Origin: Acidobacteriota bacterium
GTDB lineage: Bacteria > Acidobacteriota > Vicinamibacteria > Vicinamibacterales > CAVVIG01
Direction of reading: 5' to 3'
Length of the DNA: 64,000 nt
Assembly: GCA_016195265.1 (NCBI GenBank)
Contig: JACPZW010000069.1
Coordinates: forward strand, 1-64,000
The position numbers and the translations under genes were made by a program. The notes beneath the pieces are model-generated. The model saw only the letters and a program-made list of their open reading frames with translations. It did not search any database and had not been told where the DNA came from. Shown one piece after another: positions 18,201-26,197 of the stretch (the stretch's first letter is position 1; each line of letters begins with the position of its first letter).

Positions 18201-19538
18201 CACGCCGCGCGGCTTTATCGTGACGCGCTGTCGTACCACGATCTGGGCGCGCTGCGCGTAACGATCGGCTGGGAGCACGAGAGCAAGCCCGGAACCGAGG
18301 TCGTCTCGACGCTCGACTCGAACGGACAGCCCGCGCCGTTCCCGAACATTCGAGACGTAGGGCGGGTCCTTTCGGACCCGCCGCATGAACTCGTCCAGTG
18401 GGATACACCCATCGCGCCGCCTGAAGCAAATGAGATCCTCGCCAGGATGTCGACCTTCAAAGAGGCGAGCGTCTACAAGGTCGGCCAGAGCTATCTCGGC
18501 AAGGACATCTGGGCGATGGACCTGATGCCGCCGGTCGAGGCGTCGCATTGGTCGCAGGCCAAGCAGTCGACGCTGAAGCCGACGATCGTGTACTCGGCGC
18601 GCCAGCACGCGAACGAAGTCTCGTCCACGAGTCACGTGCTGAAGATGGCGGAGCTGCTGCTCACCGATCCCGCGTACCGCGACAAGCTGAACAAGGTGAA
18701 CGTCGTCATTCATCCGATCACGAACGCCGACGGCGCGCAGCTGGCGTACGACCTGCAGAAGATCAACCCCACGTACATGCTGCACGCCGGCTATCTCGGT
18801 TCGCTCGGCGTCGACGTGACGACGGCGCAGTGGGATCCGGATCCGATTTACCCGGAGAGCGGCATCCGTCCGAAGATCTGGCGGACGTGGCTGCCGGACA
18901 TCTTCTTGAACCCGCACGGCTATCCGTCGCACGAGTGGGTGCAGATCTTTTCCGAGTACGCCGCGTGGGTGCGCACGCGCGCCGTCGAGACGCGCGATTA
19001 CTGGTCCATGCGCGGCTGGTGGATGCCCGGTTTCGGCTGGCTCGACGATCCGCGGTACCCGCGTCATAAGGACGAGCAGATGAAACTGCTCGCAATGATC
19101 ACCGAGTACGCGAAGCAGGTGCCGGGCACGGTCGCGTTGAATGCTCGCGCGTACGATCGCTACAGGCGCTACAGCTTCGACTTCGATTCGAAGAATTTCA
19201 AGCTGGACTTTACAAACGGCGTGCTGATCTACAAGTCGATCAAAGGCGCGCGCGCGAACCCGCAGAGCCCGGATTTCATGACGCGGCAGCCGAACGTGAC
19301 GATTTGGGACGGCGTCACGGAAGCGCCGGACGAAACCGCGCGCGGCGACTGGCTGAAGCTCGTCGCGAACGCCGGCCTGCAGTGGGACAAGGCGATCCTC
19401 GACTATCTCGTCCAGGGCCACCACGAGATCGAGCGCAAGGTCGATCCGTTCTGGCACGGCGTCAGCCTGACGATGAATCGTCCGAGACCGCCGAAGCCGG
19501 CGAAAGACAGCAAGCAGGCAACGACCGAGCCACAGTGA
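15297..19538 (+). CDS. Giant secreted M14-family metallopeptidase (second paralog)
   Basis: 1413 residues from GTG 15297, one base after the TonB receptor stop; the frame is open further upstream but there it overlaps the receptor gene. It parallels the protein at 8085 along its length: a hydrophobic N-terminus, a calcium-loop-like 'DRNGDGAVD', two alpha/beta modules, a long middle part and a C-terminal M14 domain with HxxE near residue 1104 ('RQHANEVSS'), 'HPITNADGAQ' and 'LNPHGYPSHEW'. Both end with a 'TEAPDETA' segment. Duplication around a transporter gene suggests two enzymes feeding one receptor. A 22-bp palindrome lies inside the coding sequence at 18361. Confidence 0.82.
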   Translation: MARRKTAAVGIFVVAAAGAIGRTAPAETAGASLSDLFKPGVIFQDRNGDGAVDFVDARLALPEHPTTGELAAAADVAARLGFETSAMNLPVVRVKPGAADSMTGPTIFIGAKSLDASSPTLQTLGGAALKAGDGLVAAFTVGDKPAVAVLGGDDNGLTAAAVSLAGHVPYVWDQKGPTTDKIAADVKQWLAGKGVTPAAVTTPAIYVRSNVDGAERVVVDAQMASAGDLVKAQVALNQFKATSGADPKRALSYANVRSVRVRLRSAGAGVASVELAGSAATDAANTPPPARRPGGGAKDNFDLSSFYANEGALADSDNNLIPDRVDVLLSADGDGSDGVVDLAARLGLESTGVSLPIAKPATALTAPDGEPILVLIGVSHPTVEQLVKNHKWERPALQPGEGLIQLVKKAFGEKSALIVTGGDAAGVDRAVHQLAETLPHIWARGKDRTTLDDVEEDLRKFVAGRSPAGQAAMSLYKLDALAEKLQDKDLASARVKVFVENAAEGLAEVVRQEAAAKLKAPSLTVDVQNLDVQKGRSLISDDFDIPSEVDEFWTKLRARVIPALKAVKRRQAVTIEARLSEAPEVRREIAQKARVELIAAGADEKATTVTVLSAYKQAYSWLYDVVRPALAGKPVDQITIKFAEVGPPGGWKQQGMFAPSRWLLEIYPIDEILSQELKIDLKKIHFEMTPIGSPAYEVIASAANGSELLRRRFEPAVVERAFFDRFPDYEHVRVTTGWIKASVAERAVVDDRIATDPERFWDHFQSKTLPALYDHVMALGNGKPRAEDAPFFGELTVDLTLSEPEYRLPVDEEQISSMEALHEEIYFNTIHFFDVMGRFTRGAGLAYPGRIIPVMHPKADGKAGHAKITVTGFDRARPSVVVEYVDRNGARGDVHLDIPKIAVDRPQTLAASVRAGRDGIERLELRVKVDTEKDERDALIKRTADERVDRTVISAAQVSAVFANLTRLHAARLYRDALSYHDLGALRVTIGWEHESKPGTEVVSTLDSNGQPAPFPNIRDVGRVLSDPPHELVQWDTPIAPPEANEILARMSTFKEASVYKVGQSYLGKDIWAMDLMPPVEASHWSQAKQSTLKPTIVYSARQHANEVSSTSHVLKMAELLLTDPAYRDKLNKVNVVIHPITNADGAQLAYDLQKINPTYMLHAGYLGSLGVDVTTAQWDPDPIYPESGIRPKIWRTWLPDIFLNPHGYPSHEWVQIFSEYAAWVRTRAVETRDYWSMRGWWMPGFGWLDDPRYPRHKDEQMKLLAMITEYAKQVPGTVALNARAYDRYRRYSFDFDSKNFKLDFTNGVLIYKSIKGARANPQSPDFMTRQPNVTIWDGVTEAPDETARGDWLKLVANAGLQWDKAILDYLVQGHHEIERKVDPFWHGVSLTMNRPRPPKPAKDSKQATTEPQ
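18361..18382. repeat. Perfect 9-bp palindrome inside the second giant M14 gene
   Basis: GGCGGGTCC and GGACCCGCC flank a 4-bp centre. It encodes the 'GRVLSDPP' segment in a linker just before the peptidase domain, a place where the paralog at 8085 differs. It looks like a small palindromic insertion tolerated in frame. Confidence 0.55.
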
Positions 19539-19550
19539 CGGCGAGATCCA

Positions 19551-19597
19551 TCACGAAGACGCGAAGGACACGATGCCAAATTTCGTGACTTCGTGAT
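19551..19597. repeat. Inverted TTCGTGAN octamer element
   Basis: Arms TCACGAAG (19551-19558) and CTTCGTGA (19589-19596) are perfect complements. The right side contains two tandem octamers (TTCGTGAC, TTCGTGAT). It lies between the M14 operon and pxpA and may end the operon transcript. The same octamer family occurs at 26253-26276. Confidence 0.65.
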
Positions 19598-19617
19598 AGC
19601 GGGCTGTCAAGGACCAC

Positions 19618-20379
19618 ATGCGCATCGACATCAACTCCGACATGGGCGAGTCGTTTGGCGCCTACACGATCGGCCACGACGCGGGGCTGATGAAATCGAT
19701 CACGTCCACGAACGTGGCCGCGGGATTTCATGCGGGCGATCCGTCCGTGCTGCGTAAGACGATTCGCCTCGCGAAGACGCACGGCGTCGCCGTCGGCGCG
19801 CACCCGGGCTTCGCGGATCTCGTCGGCTTCGGTCGCCGCGAGATGAATGTCACGCCGAAGGAAGCCGAAGATCTTGTCCTGTATCAGGTCGCTGCCGTCG
19901 CGGGCGTTGCCGCATCGGAAGGCGTCACGCTGCAGCACGTCAAACCGCACGGTGCACTCTTCAACATGGCCGTGCGGAACGCGGAGCTCGCCGCGGCGAT
20001 CGCGCGCGCGGTCGCCGCCTTCGACAAGACGCTGATTCTCTTCGGCCTGCCAGGCTCGGAGATTCTCAGCGCGGGCCGCGCCGCTGGTTTGCGCGTCGCC
20101 GCCGAAGTCTTCGCCGATCGCGCCTACGAGCCGGACGGCTCGCTCGCGTCGCGCCGCAAGCCCGGCTCGGTGATCCACGACCCGGCCGCCGTTGTCGCCC
20201 GCGCCGTCCGCATGGTGAAGGACCGCACCGTCGTCGCGATCGACGGAAGCAACGTCAAGCTCGACGCCGACACCATCTGCGTCCACGGCGACACGCCAGG
20301 CTCCGACGACCTCGCCGCGAAGATTCGCGCGGGCTTCGAGGCCGCTGGTGTTATCGTCAAGGCCATCGGCGCCGCCTAA
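19618..20379 (+). CDS. pxpA: LamB/YcsF family protein, 5-oxoprolinase subunit A
   Basis: 253 residues, normal for the family. Signatures are 'DINSDMGESFGAY' at the N-terminus, 'NVAAGFHAGDP', 'GAHPGFAD' and 'VKPHGALFN'. In other bacteria PxpA works with PxpB and PxpC to open 5-oxoproline to glutamate using ATP. Neither partner gene is beside it here; instead an MFS carrier follows after a repeat array. AGGA lies a few bases before the ATG. Cytoplasmic. Confidence 0.88.
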   Translation: MRIDINSDMGESFGAYTIGHDAGLMKSITSTNVAAGFHAGDPSVLRKTIRLAKTHGVAVGAHPGFADLVGFGRREMNVTPKEAEDLVLYQVAAVAGVAASEGVTLQHVKPHGALFNMAVRNAELAAAIARAVAAFDKTLILFGLPGSEILSAGRAAGLRVAAEVFADRAYEPDGSLASRRKPGSVIHDPAAVVARAVRMVKDRTVVAIDGSNVKLDADTICVHGDTPGSDDLAAKIRAGFEAAGVIVKAIGAA

Positions 20380-20383
20380 TCTG

Positions 20384-20494
20384 TCACCAGCCACCAGCCA
20401 CCAGCCACCAGCCACCAGCCACCAGCCACCAGTCACCAGTCACCAGCCACCAGCCACCAATTTGACCAGCCACCAGTCACCAGCCACCGATCTC
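20384..20494. repeat. Array of at least 11 heptamers (CCACCAG / TCACCAG) plus partial copies
   Basis: Eleven contiguous 7-bp units fill 20384-20460 (eight CCACCAG or CCACCAA, three TCACCAG). After TTTGA, four more units follow to 20494. The array begins 4 bp after the pxpA stop and ends at the probable start codon of the MFS gene. It is the longest uninterrupted array in the window. All units point the same way, so it does not fold on itself. Confidence 0.92.
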
Positions 20495-21742
20495 TTGACC
20501 ACCAGCCACCAGGCCGAAGGTCTCTTCGCGTGGTGGCTTGAAGCGGACACGCGGGGGCGCCGGGCCTTCCTGGCCGCGTCCTTCGGCTGGATGCTCGACT
20601 CGTTCGACGTCATGCTCTACGCGATCGTCCTCGCGGAGCTGATCAAAGACCCCGCGATCCACCTGACGTTCAGCGCGGCCGGCATTCTCGGATCGATCAC
20701 GCTGCTCTCGGCGGCCGCCGGCGGGATTGCCTTCGGCGTGATCGCTGATCGCATCGGCCGCAAGCGCGCCCTGATGGCGGCGATCCTGATCTATTCGATC
20801 TTCACGGCCGCGTGCGGCTTCGCGCAGTCCGCCGTGCAGCTCGCCGTGTTCCGCGTCCTGCTCGGCCTCGGCATGGGCGGCGAGTGGGGCACCGGCGCCG
20901 CGCTCGTGTCCGAATCGTTTCCGGCGAAGCACCGCGGCAAGGCGCTGGCGTTCGTGCAGAGCTCGTGGGCGATCGGCTACGGGCTCGCCGCGCTGGTCAA
21001 TCTGATCGTGATGCCGATCTGGGGCTGGCGCGGCGTGTTCTTCGTCGGCGTGCTCCCGGCGCTCTTCACGATGTGGATCCAGCAGAAGGTCGAGGACCCG
21101 AAGATCTGGCTTGAGACGCCGGCGGCCGGGCGCGGGCACATCGGAATGCTCTTCGCGCCGCACGTCGCGAAGGTCACGATCTTCATCACGCTGATGAACG
21201 CGTGCACGCTCTTCGGCTGGTGGGGACTGAACAGCTGGGTGCCCGGCTACCTCGCGCTCGATCCGGCGCGCGGCGGCATCGGGCTGTCCTCGTCCGCGAT
21301 GTCGCTGTTCGTGATCCTCATGCAGACCGGGATGTGGCTGGGCTACGTGAGCTTCGGGTACATCGCCGACGCGATCGGCCGCAAGCTCACGTACGTGACG
21401 TTCGTCCTCGCCGCGAGCCTGCTCTTGCCGCTGTACGGATTTCTCAAGACGCCGGCGATCCTGCTCGTCCTCGGCCCGCTGGTCGCGTTTTTCGGCACGG
21501 GTTACTACAGCGGCTTCGGCGCGGTCATCGTGGAGCTGTATCCGACGTCGGTCCGCGCGACCGCGGCCGGCGTCTGCTACAACACGGGTCGCATCGCGAG
21601 CGCGGCGGCGCCCTTCATCGTCGGATCGCTGGCGGCGTCCAGCGGATTCTTTGCGGCGTTCGCCGTCGCCGGATCGGCGTTCCTGCTCGCGGCCGTGATG
21701 TGGATCTGGATTCCTGAAACGCGGAACGCGGAGCTGCAGTAA
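20495..21742 (+). CDS. Major facilitator superfamily transporter
   Basis: About 415 residues from TTG 20495. Twelve membrane segments can be traced, with the MFS loop 2-3 motif 'GVIADRIGRKRAL' and its second-half copy 'GYIADAIGRKLTY'. 'FGWMLDSFDVMLYAI' at the N-terminus is typical of metabolite:H+ symporters (aromatic acid / dicarboxylate type). The substrate is not determined. The frame stays open upstream through the heptamer array, but that part would encode only repeated 'SHQPPAT', so the TTG at the array's end is preferred. Confidence 0.85.
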   Translation: MTTSHQAEGLFAWWLEADTRGRRAFLAASFGWMLDSFDVMLYAIVLAELIKDPAIHLTFSAAGILGSITLLSAAAGGIAFGVIADRIGRKRALMAAILIYSIFTAACGFAQSAVQLAVFRVLLGLGMGGEWGTGAALVSESFPAKHRGKALAFVQSSWAIGYGLAALVNLIVMPIWGWRGVFFVGVLPALFTMWIQQKVEDPKIWLETPAAGRGHIGMLFAPHVAKVTIFITLMNACTLFGWWGLNSWVPGYLALDPARGGIGLSSSAMSLFVILMQTGMWLGYVSFGYIADAIGRKLTYVTFVLAASLLLPLYGFLKTPAILLVLGPLVAFFGTGYYSGFGAVIVELYPTSVRATAAGVCYNTGRIASAAAPFIVGSLAASSGFFAAFAVAGSAFLLAAVMWIWIPETRNAELQ

Positions 21743-21745
21743 ACG

Positions 21746-21794
21746 TTCAGATTTCAGATTTCAGATTTCAGATTTCAGAGGTCAGATTTCAGAT
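21746..21794. repeat. Seven 7-bp units (TTCAGAT)
   Basis: Seven heptamers occupy exactly 49 bp: five TTCAGAT, one TTCAGAG and one GTCAGAT. They start 4 bp after the MFS stop and are followed by an A/T-rich region and a strong ribosome-binding site for the next gene. The unit is the reverse complement of the array before rfbA. Confidence 0.9.
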
Positions 21795-21834
21795 TATATT
21801 GACCGCTGCAAAGGTCGCTTAGGAGGACTGCAAT

Positions 21835-22881
21835 ATGGTTGTCCGACACCGTCCGGCGTGTGGCGTTCTGGTCGCCTGCGGACTCACGGCAGGTGCCGTG
21901 GGCGTGGGGGCGCAGTCGGTCGCGACGCGGGTGACGGCGGCTCCGCGCGCGTGGGTCGTCGAGCGCACACCTGATGGGCATCCGGACTTCCAGGGCGTCT
22001 GGGCCAATAACACCGTGACGCCCCTGCAGCGGCCGAAGCAGTGGGAAGGCAAGGAACGGCTCACCGAGGCTGAAATCGCGGAACTGCAGAAGTTCGCGTC
22101 GCAGATCACCGAGAACGACGGCGACGCGCAGTTCGGCGACAGCTTCATCACCGCCGTGCTCAACCAAATCGCGAAGCCCGGGTCGTACGATCCCGGCACC
22201 GGCAACTACAACCAGTTCTGGGTCGTCGAGCGCGACTGGCACGACAGGCGAACGTCGCTCATCACCGATCCGCCGGGCGGACACATTCCGCCGATGACGC
22301 CCGAGGCGCAGAAGCGGCGCGCGGCGGAGATCGAGCATCGCAAGGCGCACGCGTTCGAGGATCCGGAAGTGTTCCCGCCGGGCGAGCGGTGCGTGAACTT
22401 CGGTGTTCCGCGGCTGCAGGCCGGCTACAACAGCTATCTGCAGATCGTGCAGTCGCCCGGCTACGTGACGATCATGAACGAGATGGCGCACGATGCGCGC
22501 ATCATCCCGCTGGACGGCCGTCCGCATCTCGACAAGAGCGTCCGCCTGTGGAACGGCGACTCGCGCGGGCACTGGGAAGGCGACACGCTCGTCATCGACA
22601 CGACGAACTTCTCGCCGAAGAGCGACTTCATGGGCTCGCACGAGAACCTGCACCTCACCGAGCGGCTGACGCGCGTCGGCGCCGAGATCCTGAACTACGA
22701 GTTCACCGTCAACGATCCCACGACGTGGACGAAACCGTGGACGGCGATGATTCCGCTCAAGCTGAAGAACGAAAACATCTACGAGTACGCGTGCCACGAG
22801 GGGAACGAAGCGATTCCCGACATGCTACGCGGGCATCGCGCCGAAGAGCGCGAGGCGGCGGCCAAGACACGATCGAAATAG
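21835..22881 (+). CDS. Secreted protein of unknown function, common in Acidobacteriota
   Basis: 348 residues. A signal peptide spans about residues 1-26 (cleavage near 'GVGA'). The mature part begins with 'RTPDGHPDFQGVWANN', a hallmark of a large family of acidobacterial secreted proteins with no assigned function, and ends 'YEYACHEGNEAIPDML'. No catalytic motif is evident. AGGAGG at 21821-21826 fits ATG 21835. A second exported protein follows 15 bp later, so the two are probably co-transcribed. Confidence 0.75.
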   Translation: MVVRHRPACGVLVACGLTAGAVGVGAQSVATRVTAAPRAWVVERTPDGHPDFQGVWANNTVTPLQRPKQWEGKERLTEAEIAELQKFASQITENDGDAQFGDSFITAVLNQIAKPGSYDPGTGNYNQFWVVERDWHDRRTSLITDPPGGHIPPMTPEAQKRRAAEIEHRKAHAFEDPEVFPPGERCVNFGVPRLQAGYNSYLQIVQSPGYVTIMNEMAHDARIIPLDGRPHLDKSVRLWNGDSRGHWEGDTLVIDTTNFSPKSDFMGSHENLHLTERLTRVGAEILNYEFTVNDPTTWTKPWTAMIPLKLKNENIYEYACHEGNEAIPDMLRGHRAEEREAAAKTRSK

Positions 22882-22896
22882 TCGCCAGGAGGACGC

Positions 22897-23385
22897 ATGG
22901 GACGCACGCTGTTGCGCGCGGTGCTCGTGATGGGGTGGATTCCGACGCTCGCCCTGATGACGGGCGCGAAGTGGATGACCGGAACCCTTGCGTTCGTGCA
23001 GGGGCCGACCGCGGTGAAAGTCACGCGCCTCTACACGGGACCGGACGGGAAGACCAAAGTCGAGGAGTACGAAATCCCGCTCAAGGCGCAGGGCAGGGGG
23101 ACCGAACTGTCACAGACGGTCGCGGTCAAGAGCCTGCAGTTCCGCCGCACTAACAAGGACTACGACCTCGACTGGCACCCGGCGCCGAACCGTCAGTACG
23201 TCGTGACGCTCAGCGGCGAGAGCGAAATCGAACTCGAAGGCGGCCGCAAGCTCCGCCTGGGGCCCGGGCACATCCTGCTCGCCGAGGACACGACCGGCCA
23301 GGGGCACATCTCGCGAGCGATTGGCTTGGGCGATCGCGTCTCGCTGTTCATTCCGCTCGCCGACGGCGCCGTCGCGCCGCGCTGA
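22897..23385 (+). CDS. Exported cupin-like protein
   Basis: 162 residues. The first about 25 residues form a signal peptide or membrane anchor. Residues 85-150 read like a small cupin barrel ('YVVTLSGESEIELEGGRKLRLGPGHILLAED', here named by position 105-135) where a ligand-binding beta fold is common in sensors and isomerases. No metal-binding triad is clear. AGGAGG precedes the ATG. It ends 6 bp before the sodium symporter gene and may be part of that operon. Confidence 0.6.
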   Translation: MGRTLLRAVLVMGWIPTLALMTGAKWMTGTLAFVQGPTAVKVTRLYTGPDGKTKVEEYEIPLKAQGRGTELSQTVAVKSLQFRRTNKDYDLDWHPAPNRQYVVTLSGESEIELEGGRKLRLGPGHILLAEDTTGQGHISRAIGLGDRVSLFIPLADGAVAPR

Positions 23386-23391
23386 AGGCGA

Positions 23392-24894
23392 TTGAGCCCA
23401 GCGGTCGCGGCCGTTGTCGCCATGTACGCCGCGTTCATGGCGGTCGGCTGGATCGCGTCGCGCAAGGTTCGTGACGGCACGCCGTCCGATCTCATCGTCG
23501 CCGGCCGGTCGATGCCGCTCTGGATCGCCGCCCTCACGATGACGGCGACGTGGGTGGACGGCGGCTATCTCCTCGGCACGACTGAAGGCGCCTACAAATC
23601 TTCGATCCAACTCGGCATCCAGGGCGGTCTCTGCTTCGGCATCAGTCTGATTCTCGGCGGCGTGCTCTTCGCCGGCGTCATGCGCCGACACAAGTTCACG
23701 ACGCTGATCGACCCGTTCGAGGCGCGCTTCGGCAAACGGTGGGCGGCCGTGTTGTTTCTCCCGGCGCTGGCGGGCGAACTGTTCTGGAGCGCGGAGCTAC
23801 TTGTTGCCATCGGATCGACGTTCGGCGTCCTGCTCGGCATGAACCTGACGTCGGCGATCTTCCTCTCGGCCGTCGTGACGACGGCGTACACCGTGCTCGG
23901 CGGGATGTGGTCGGTGGCGTACACCGACATCTTTCAGCTCGGCCTCGTCGCGCTCGGCCTCGCTGCGGCGCTGCCGTTCGTGCTCGCGGGCGCCGGCGGA
24001 TTGCACCACAGCTGGTTGACGTACCTCGCCGCGCGGCCCGAAGGCGCCGGCGTGTTTCCGCCGTGGTCGCACCACAGCGATCTATGGGGCGGGGCATCCG
24101 TCATGGGATGGTGGGACGTCTCGCTGATGCTGATCTTCGGCGGCATCCCGTGGAACTGCTACTTTCAGCGCGTGCTCTCGTGCCGATCGCCTCGCGCGGC
24201 CCAGGGACAGTCGATGCTCTCGGGCGTGCTGACGATCGCGTTCACGGTGCCGCCGCTGCTGATGGGCGTCGCGGCGTTCGCTATGCCGTGGTCGCCTGAG
24301 AATGTCGCGCGGCTGCACGCGACTCCTGCTGAAGCGATGCCGCTGTTGTTTGCGACGGCGGTGCCGCCGGCGATCGGCCTGCTCGGCCTCGCGGCGATCA
24401 TCGGCGCGGTCACGTCGAGCTTCAGCTCGTCGATTCTGTCCGCCGGTTCGATGCTGAGCTGGAATTGTCTGAAGCGTCTCGTCTGGCCGGCGCAGACGCC
24501 GACGCAGATGGCGCGCGTGATCCGCGGATCGATTCTCCTGTTCGGCGCGGTGGCGACCGTGCTCGCGCTGAAGGTCCAGAGCGTCCAGGCGCTCTGGTTC
24601 TTTACGAGCGACCTCGTGTTCGTCCTGCTGTTTCCTCAGCTGCTGTTCGCGCTCTTCGATCCGAAGGCCAATCGCACCGGATCGATCGCGGCGTTCGCCG
24701 TGTCGCTCGTGCTGAGGATCGGCGGCGGCGAGCCCTTGCTCGGTCTGCCGGCGTTCATCGCGTACCCGCCGAACTGGCCGTTCCGCACCGTCGCGGCCGT
24801 CGTCGGCCTGGCGCTGCTGCCGCTCGTCTCCCGCGCCACCGCACGCTTGGACGCTCCGCGCGCGCTGCACAACCCGGCGACGGTTGAGGCGTGA
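23392..24894 (+). CDS. Sodium:solute symporter family protein, probable choline carrier
   Basis: 500 residues with about 13 hydrophobic segments, as expected for the SSS family (LeuT fold). Features include 'SDLIVAGRSMPLWIAALTMTATWVDGG' at residues 25-50 (family signature region) and 'LGGMWSVAYTDIFQLG'. The start is TTG 23392; an ATG at 23422 would cut into the first helix. The gene overlaps the stop codon with phosphatidylcholine synthase (GTGA overlap). That pairing, and resemblance to high-affinity choline carriers, suggest choline import for membrane lipid synthesis. The substrate is inferred. Confidence 0.78.
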   Translation: MSPAVAAVVAMYAAFMAVGWIASRKVRDGTPSDLIVAGRSMPLWIAALTMTATWVDGGYLLGTTEGAYKSSIQLGIQGGLCFGISLILGGVLFAGVMRRHKFTTLIDPFEARFGKRWAAVLFLPALAGELFWSAELLVAIGSTFGVLLGMNLTSAIFLSAVVTTAYTVLGGMWSVAYTDIFQLGLVALGLAAALPFVLAGAGGLHHSWLTYLAARPEGAGVFPPWSHHSDLWGGASVMGWWDVSLMLIFGGIPWNCYFQRVLSCRSPRAAQGQSMLSGVLTIAFTVPPLLMGVAAFAMPWSPENVARLHATPAEAMPLLFATAVPPAIGLLGLAAIIGAVTSSFSSSILSAGSMLSWNCLKRLVWPAQTPTQMARVIRGSILLFGAVATVLALKVQSVQALWFFTSDLVFVLLFPQLLFALFDPKANRTGSIAAFAVSLVLRIGGGEPLLGLPAFIAYPPNWPFRTVAAVVGLALLPLVSRATARLDAPRALHNPATVEA

Positions 24895-25604
24895 CCGCGA
24901 TGCAAAGAGCCTTCGCATGGCTCGTCCACCTCTACACCGCGATGGGACTCGTCTGCGCCGCGGGCATCGCCGTGTTGATCGTGCGCGGGGACGACGCCGC
25001 GTCGTTCCGCCGGGCGTTCCTGCTGATGATGACGGCGACGGCAATCGACGCGACCGATGGCTGGCTGGCGCGGAAGGCGCGAGTCAAGGATGTCCTGCCG
25101 GGCTTCAGCGGACGCGCGCTCGACGACCTGATCGACTTTCACACCTACACGTCGCTGCCGCTCTTCCTGCTGTGGCGGGCGGACATTCTGCCCGGCGCCT
25201 CGGCGTGGCTGCTGCTCGCCCCGCTGCTGGCGAGCGCGTACGGTTTCTCGCAGGTCAACGCGAAGACCGATGACGGATTCTTCCTCGGCTTCCCGTCGTA
25301 CTGGAACATCGTCGCGTTCTACCTGTGGGTGTTTCACGCGCCGGTCTGGGTGGCCGTCGTTCTGATCGCGACGCTCTCCGTCCTGACGTTCGTCCCGACG
25401 CACTACATCTACGCGACGCACGGCGGGCCGTTCTCGATGCTGATCAACGTCGGCGCCCTGGTGTGGTTCGTGCTGCTCGCGTGGATTCTGCTCGGACCGG
25501 AGAGGCAGGCTCACCTGCTCGCCATCGTGTCGCTCGCGTATCCGCTGACGTATCTCGCGCTGTCGGCCGCCGTGACCGTCCGCGCCCGTGCGCGGCCGGT
25601 CTGA
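24891..25604 (+). CDS. pcs: Phosphatidylcholine synthase
   Basis: 237 residues with about eight membrane segments. The CDP-alcohol phosphotransferase motif is present in the long-spacing form typical of Pcs: D56-G57-x2-A60-R61-x12-G74-x3-D78-x3-D82. 'NAKTDDGFFLGFPSYWN' is another Pcs hallmark. The enzyme joins choline with CDP-diacylglycerol to make phosphatidylcholine in the inner membrane. The start is GTG 24891, overlapping the symporter stop by 4 bp, so translation is coupled; ATG 24900 is an alternative. Confidence 0.85.
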   Translation: MTAMQRAFAWLVHLYTAMGLVCAAGIAVLIVRGDDAASFRRAFLLMMTATAIDATDGWLARKARVKDVLPGFSGRALDDLIDFHTYTSLPLFLLWRADILPGASAWLLLAPLLASAYGFSQVNAKTDDGFFLGFPSYWNIVAFYLWVFHAPVWVAVVLIATLSVLTFVPTHYIYATHGGPFSMLINVGALVWFVLLAWILLGPERQAHLLAIVSLAYPLTYLALSAAVTVRARARPV

Positions 25605-25633
25605 CGCCCGGCCCCAAGGGTTATACTGCGGCC

Positions 25634-26197
25634 GTGCGGCGCGCGGCCCTCTCCGCAGTCCTGCTCGCGTCGATCCTCTCGAGCGGATGCCTTGTGCTCT
25701 CGCTGCAGCCGGCCTACGACGATACGTCGGTCGCGTATGACGAGGCGCTGCTGGGGCAGTGGGAGAACGCCGACGACCAGACGTCGGTGATGATCGAGCG
25801 CGCGCAGTGGCGGTCGTACAGGATCACCATCACCGATCGGTCGTCGATGCACACATTCCAGGGAAACCTGACAAGGATCGGTAGCTCGACGTTCATGGAC
25901 GTCACCGAGGTGCGTGGGAACGACCTCGGTCCGTACCTCGTGCCGGTCCACGGCATCATCCGCGTGAAGGCCGACGGCGACACGCTCACCGGATCCGATC
26001 TGCGATACGACTGGTTCCTGCAGGCCATGCCGCGAAAGACGTTGGGCCGGCTCGCCGCGGCGATGGACGATCGGCGCAATGTGATTCTGTCGTCGACGAC
26101 CGCTGAGCTTCGTGCGTGGTTGACGCGCGCCCCCGCCGACGCGTTTGACGCGCAGACCACGTTGACCCGCAAACACAGTCCTGGAGTGCTTCCATGA
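25634..26197 (+). CDS. Predicted lipoprotein of unknown function
   Basis: 187 residues from GTG 25634. The N-terminus is basic then hydrophobic and ends in a lipobox-like 'ILSSGC', so Cys near residue 18 would be lipidated and the protein anchored to a membrane outside the cytoplasm. The rest is mostly beta-strand-like and has no known motif. The last four bases overlap the next ATG (ATGA), so the two genes are translationally coupled. Confidence 0.65.
   Translation: MRRAALSAVLLASILSSGCLVLSLQPAYDDTSVAYDEALLGQWENADDQTSVMIERAQWRSYRITITDRSSMHTFQGNLTRIGSSTFMDVTEVRGNDLGPYLVPVHGIIRVKADGDTLTGSDLRYDWFLQAMPRKTLGRLAAAMDDRRNVILSSTTAELRAWLTRAPADAFDAQTTLTRKHSPGVLP

Noticed and set aside
20384..20494. The heptamer array as a CRISPR array
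   Set aside because: Units are 7 bp with no spacers, and no cas gene is nearby.
20348..20494. MFS transporter start inside pxpA
   Set aside because: The added residues are a translated heptamer repeat and overlap pxpA.
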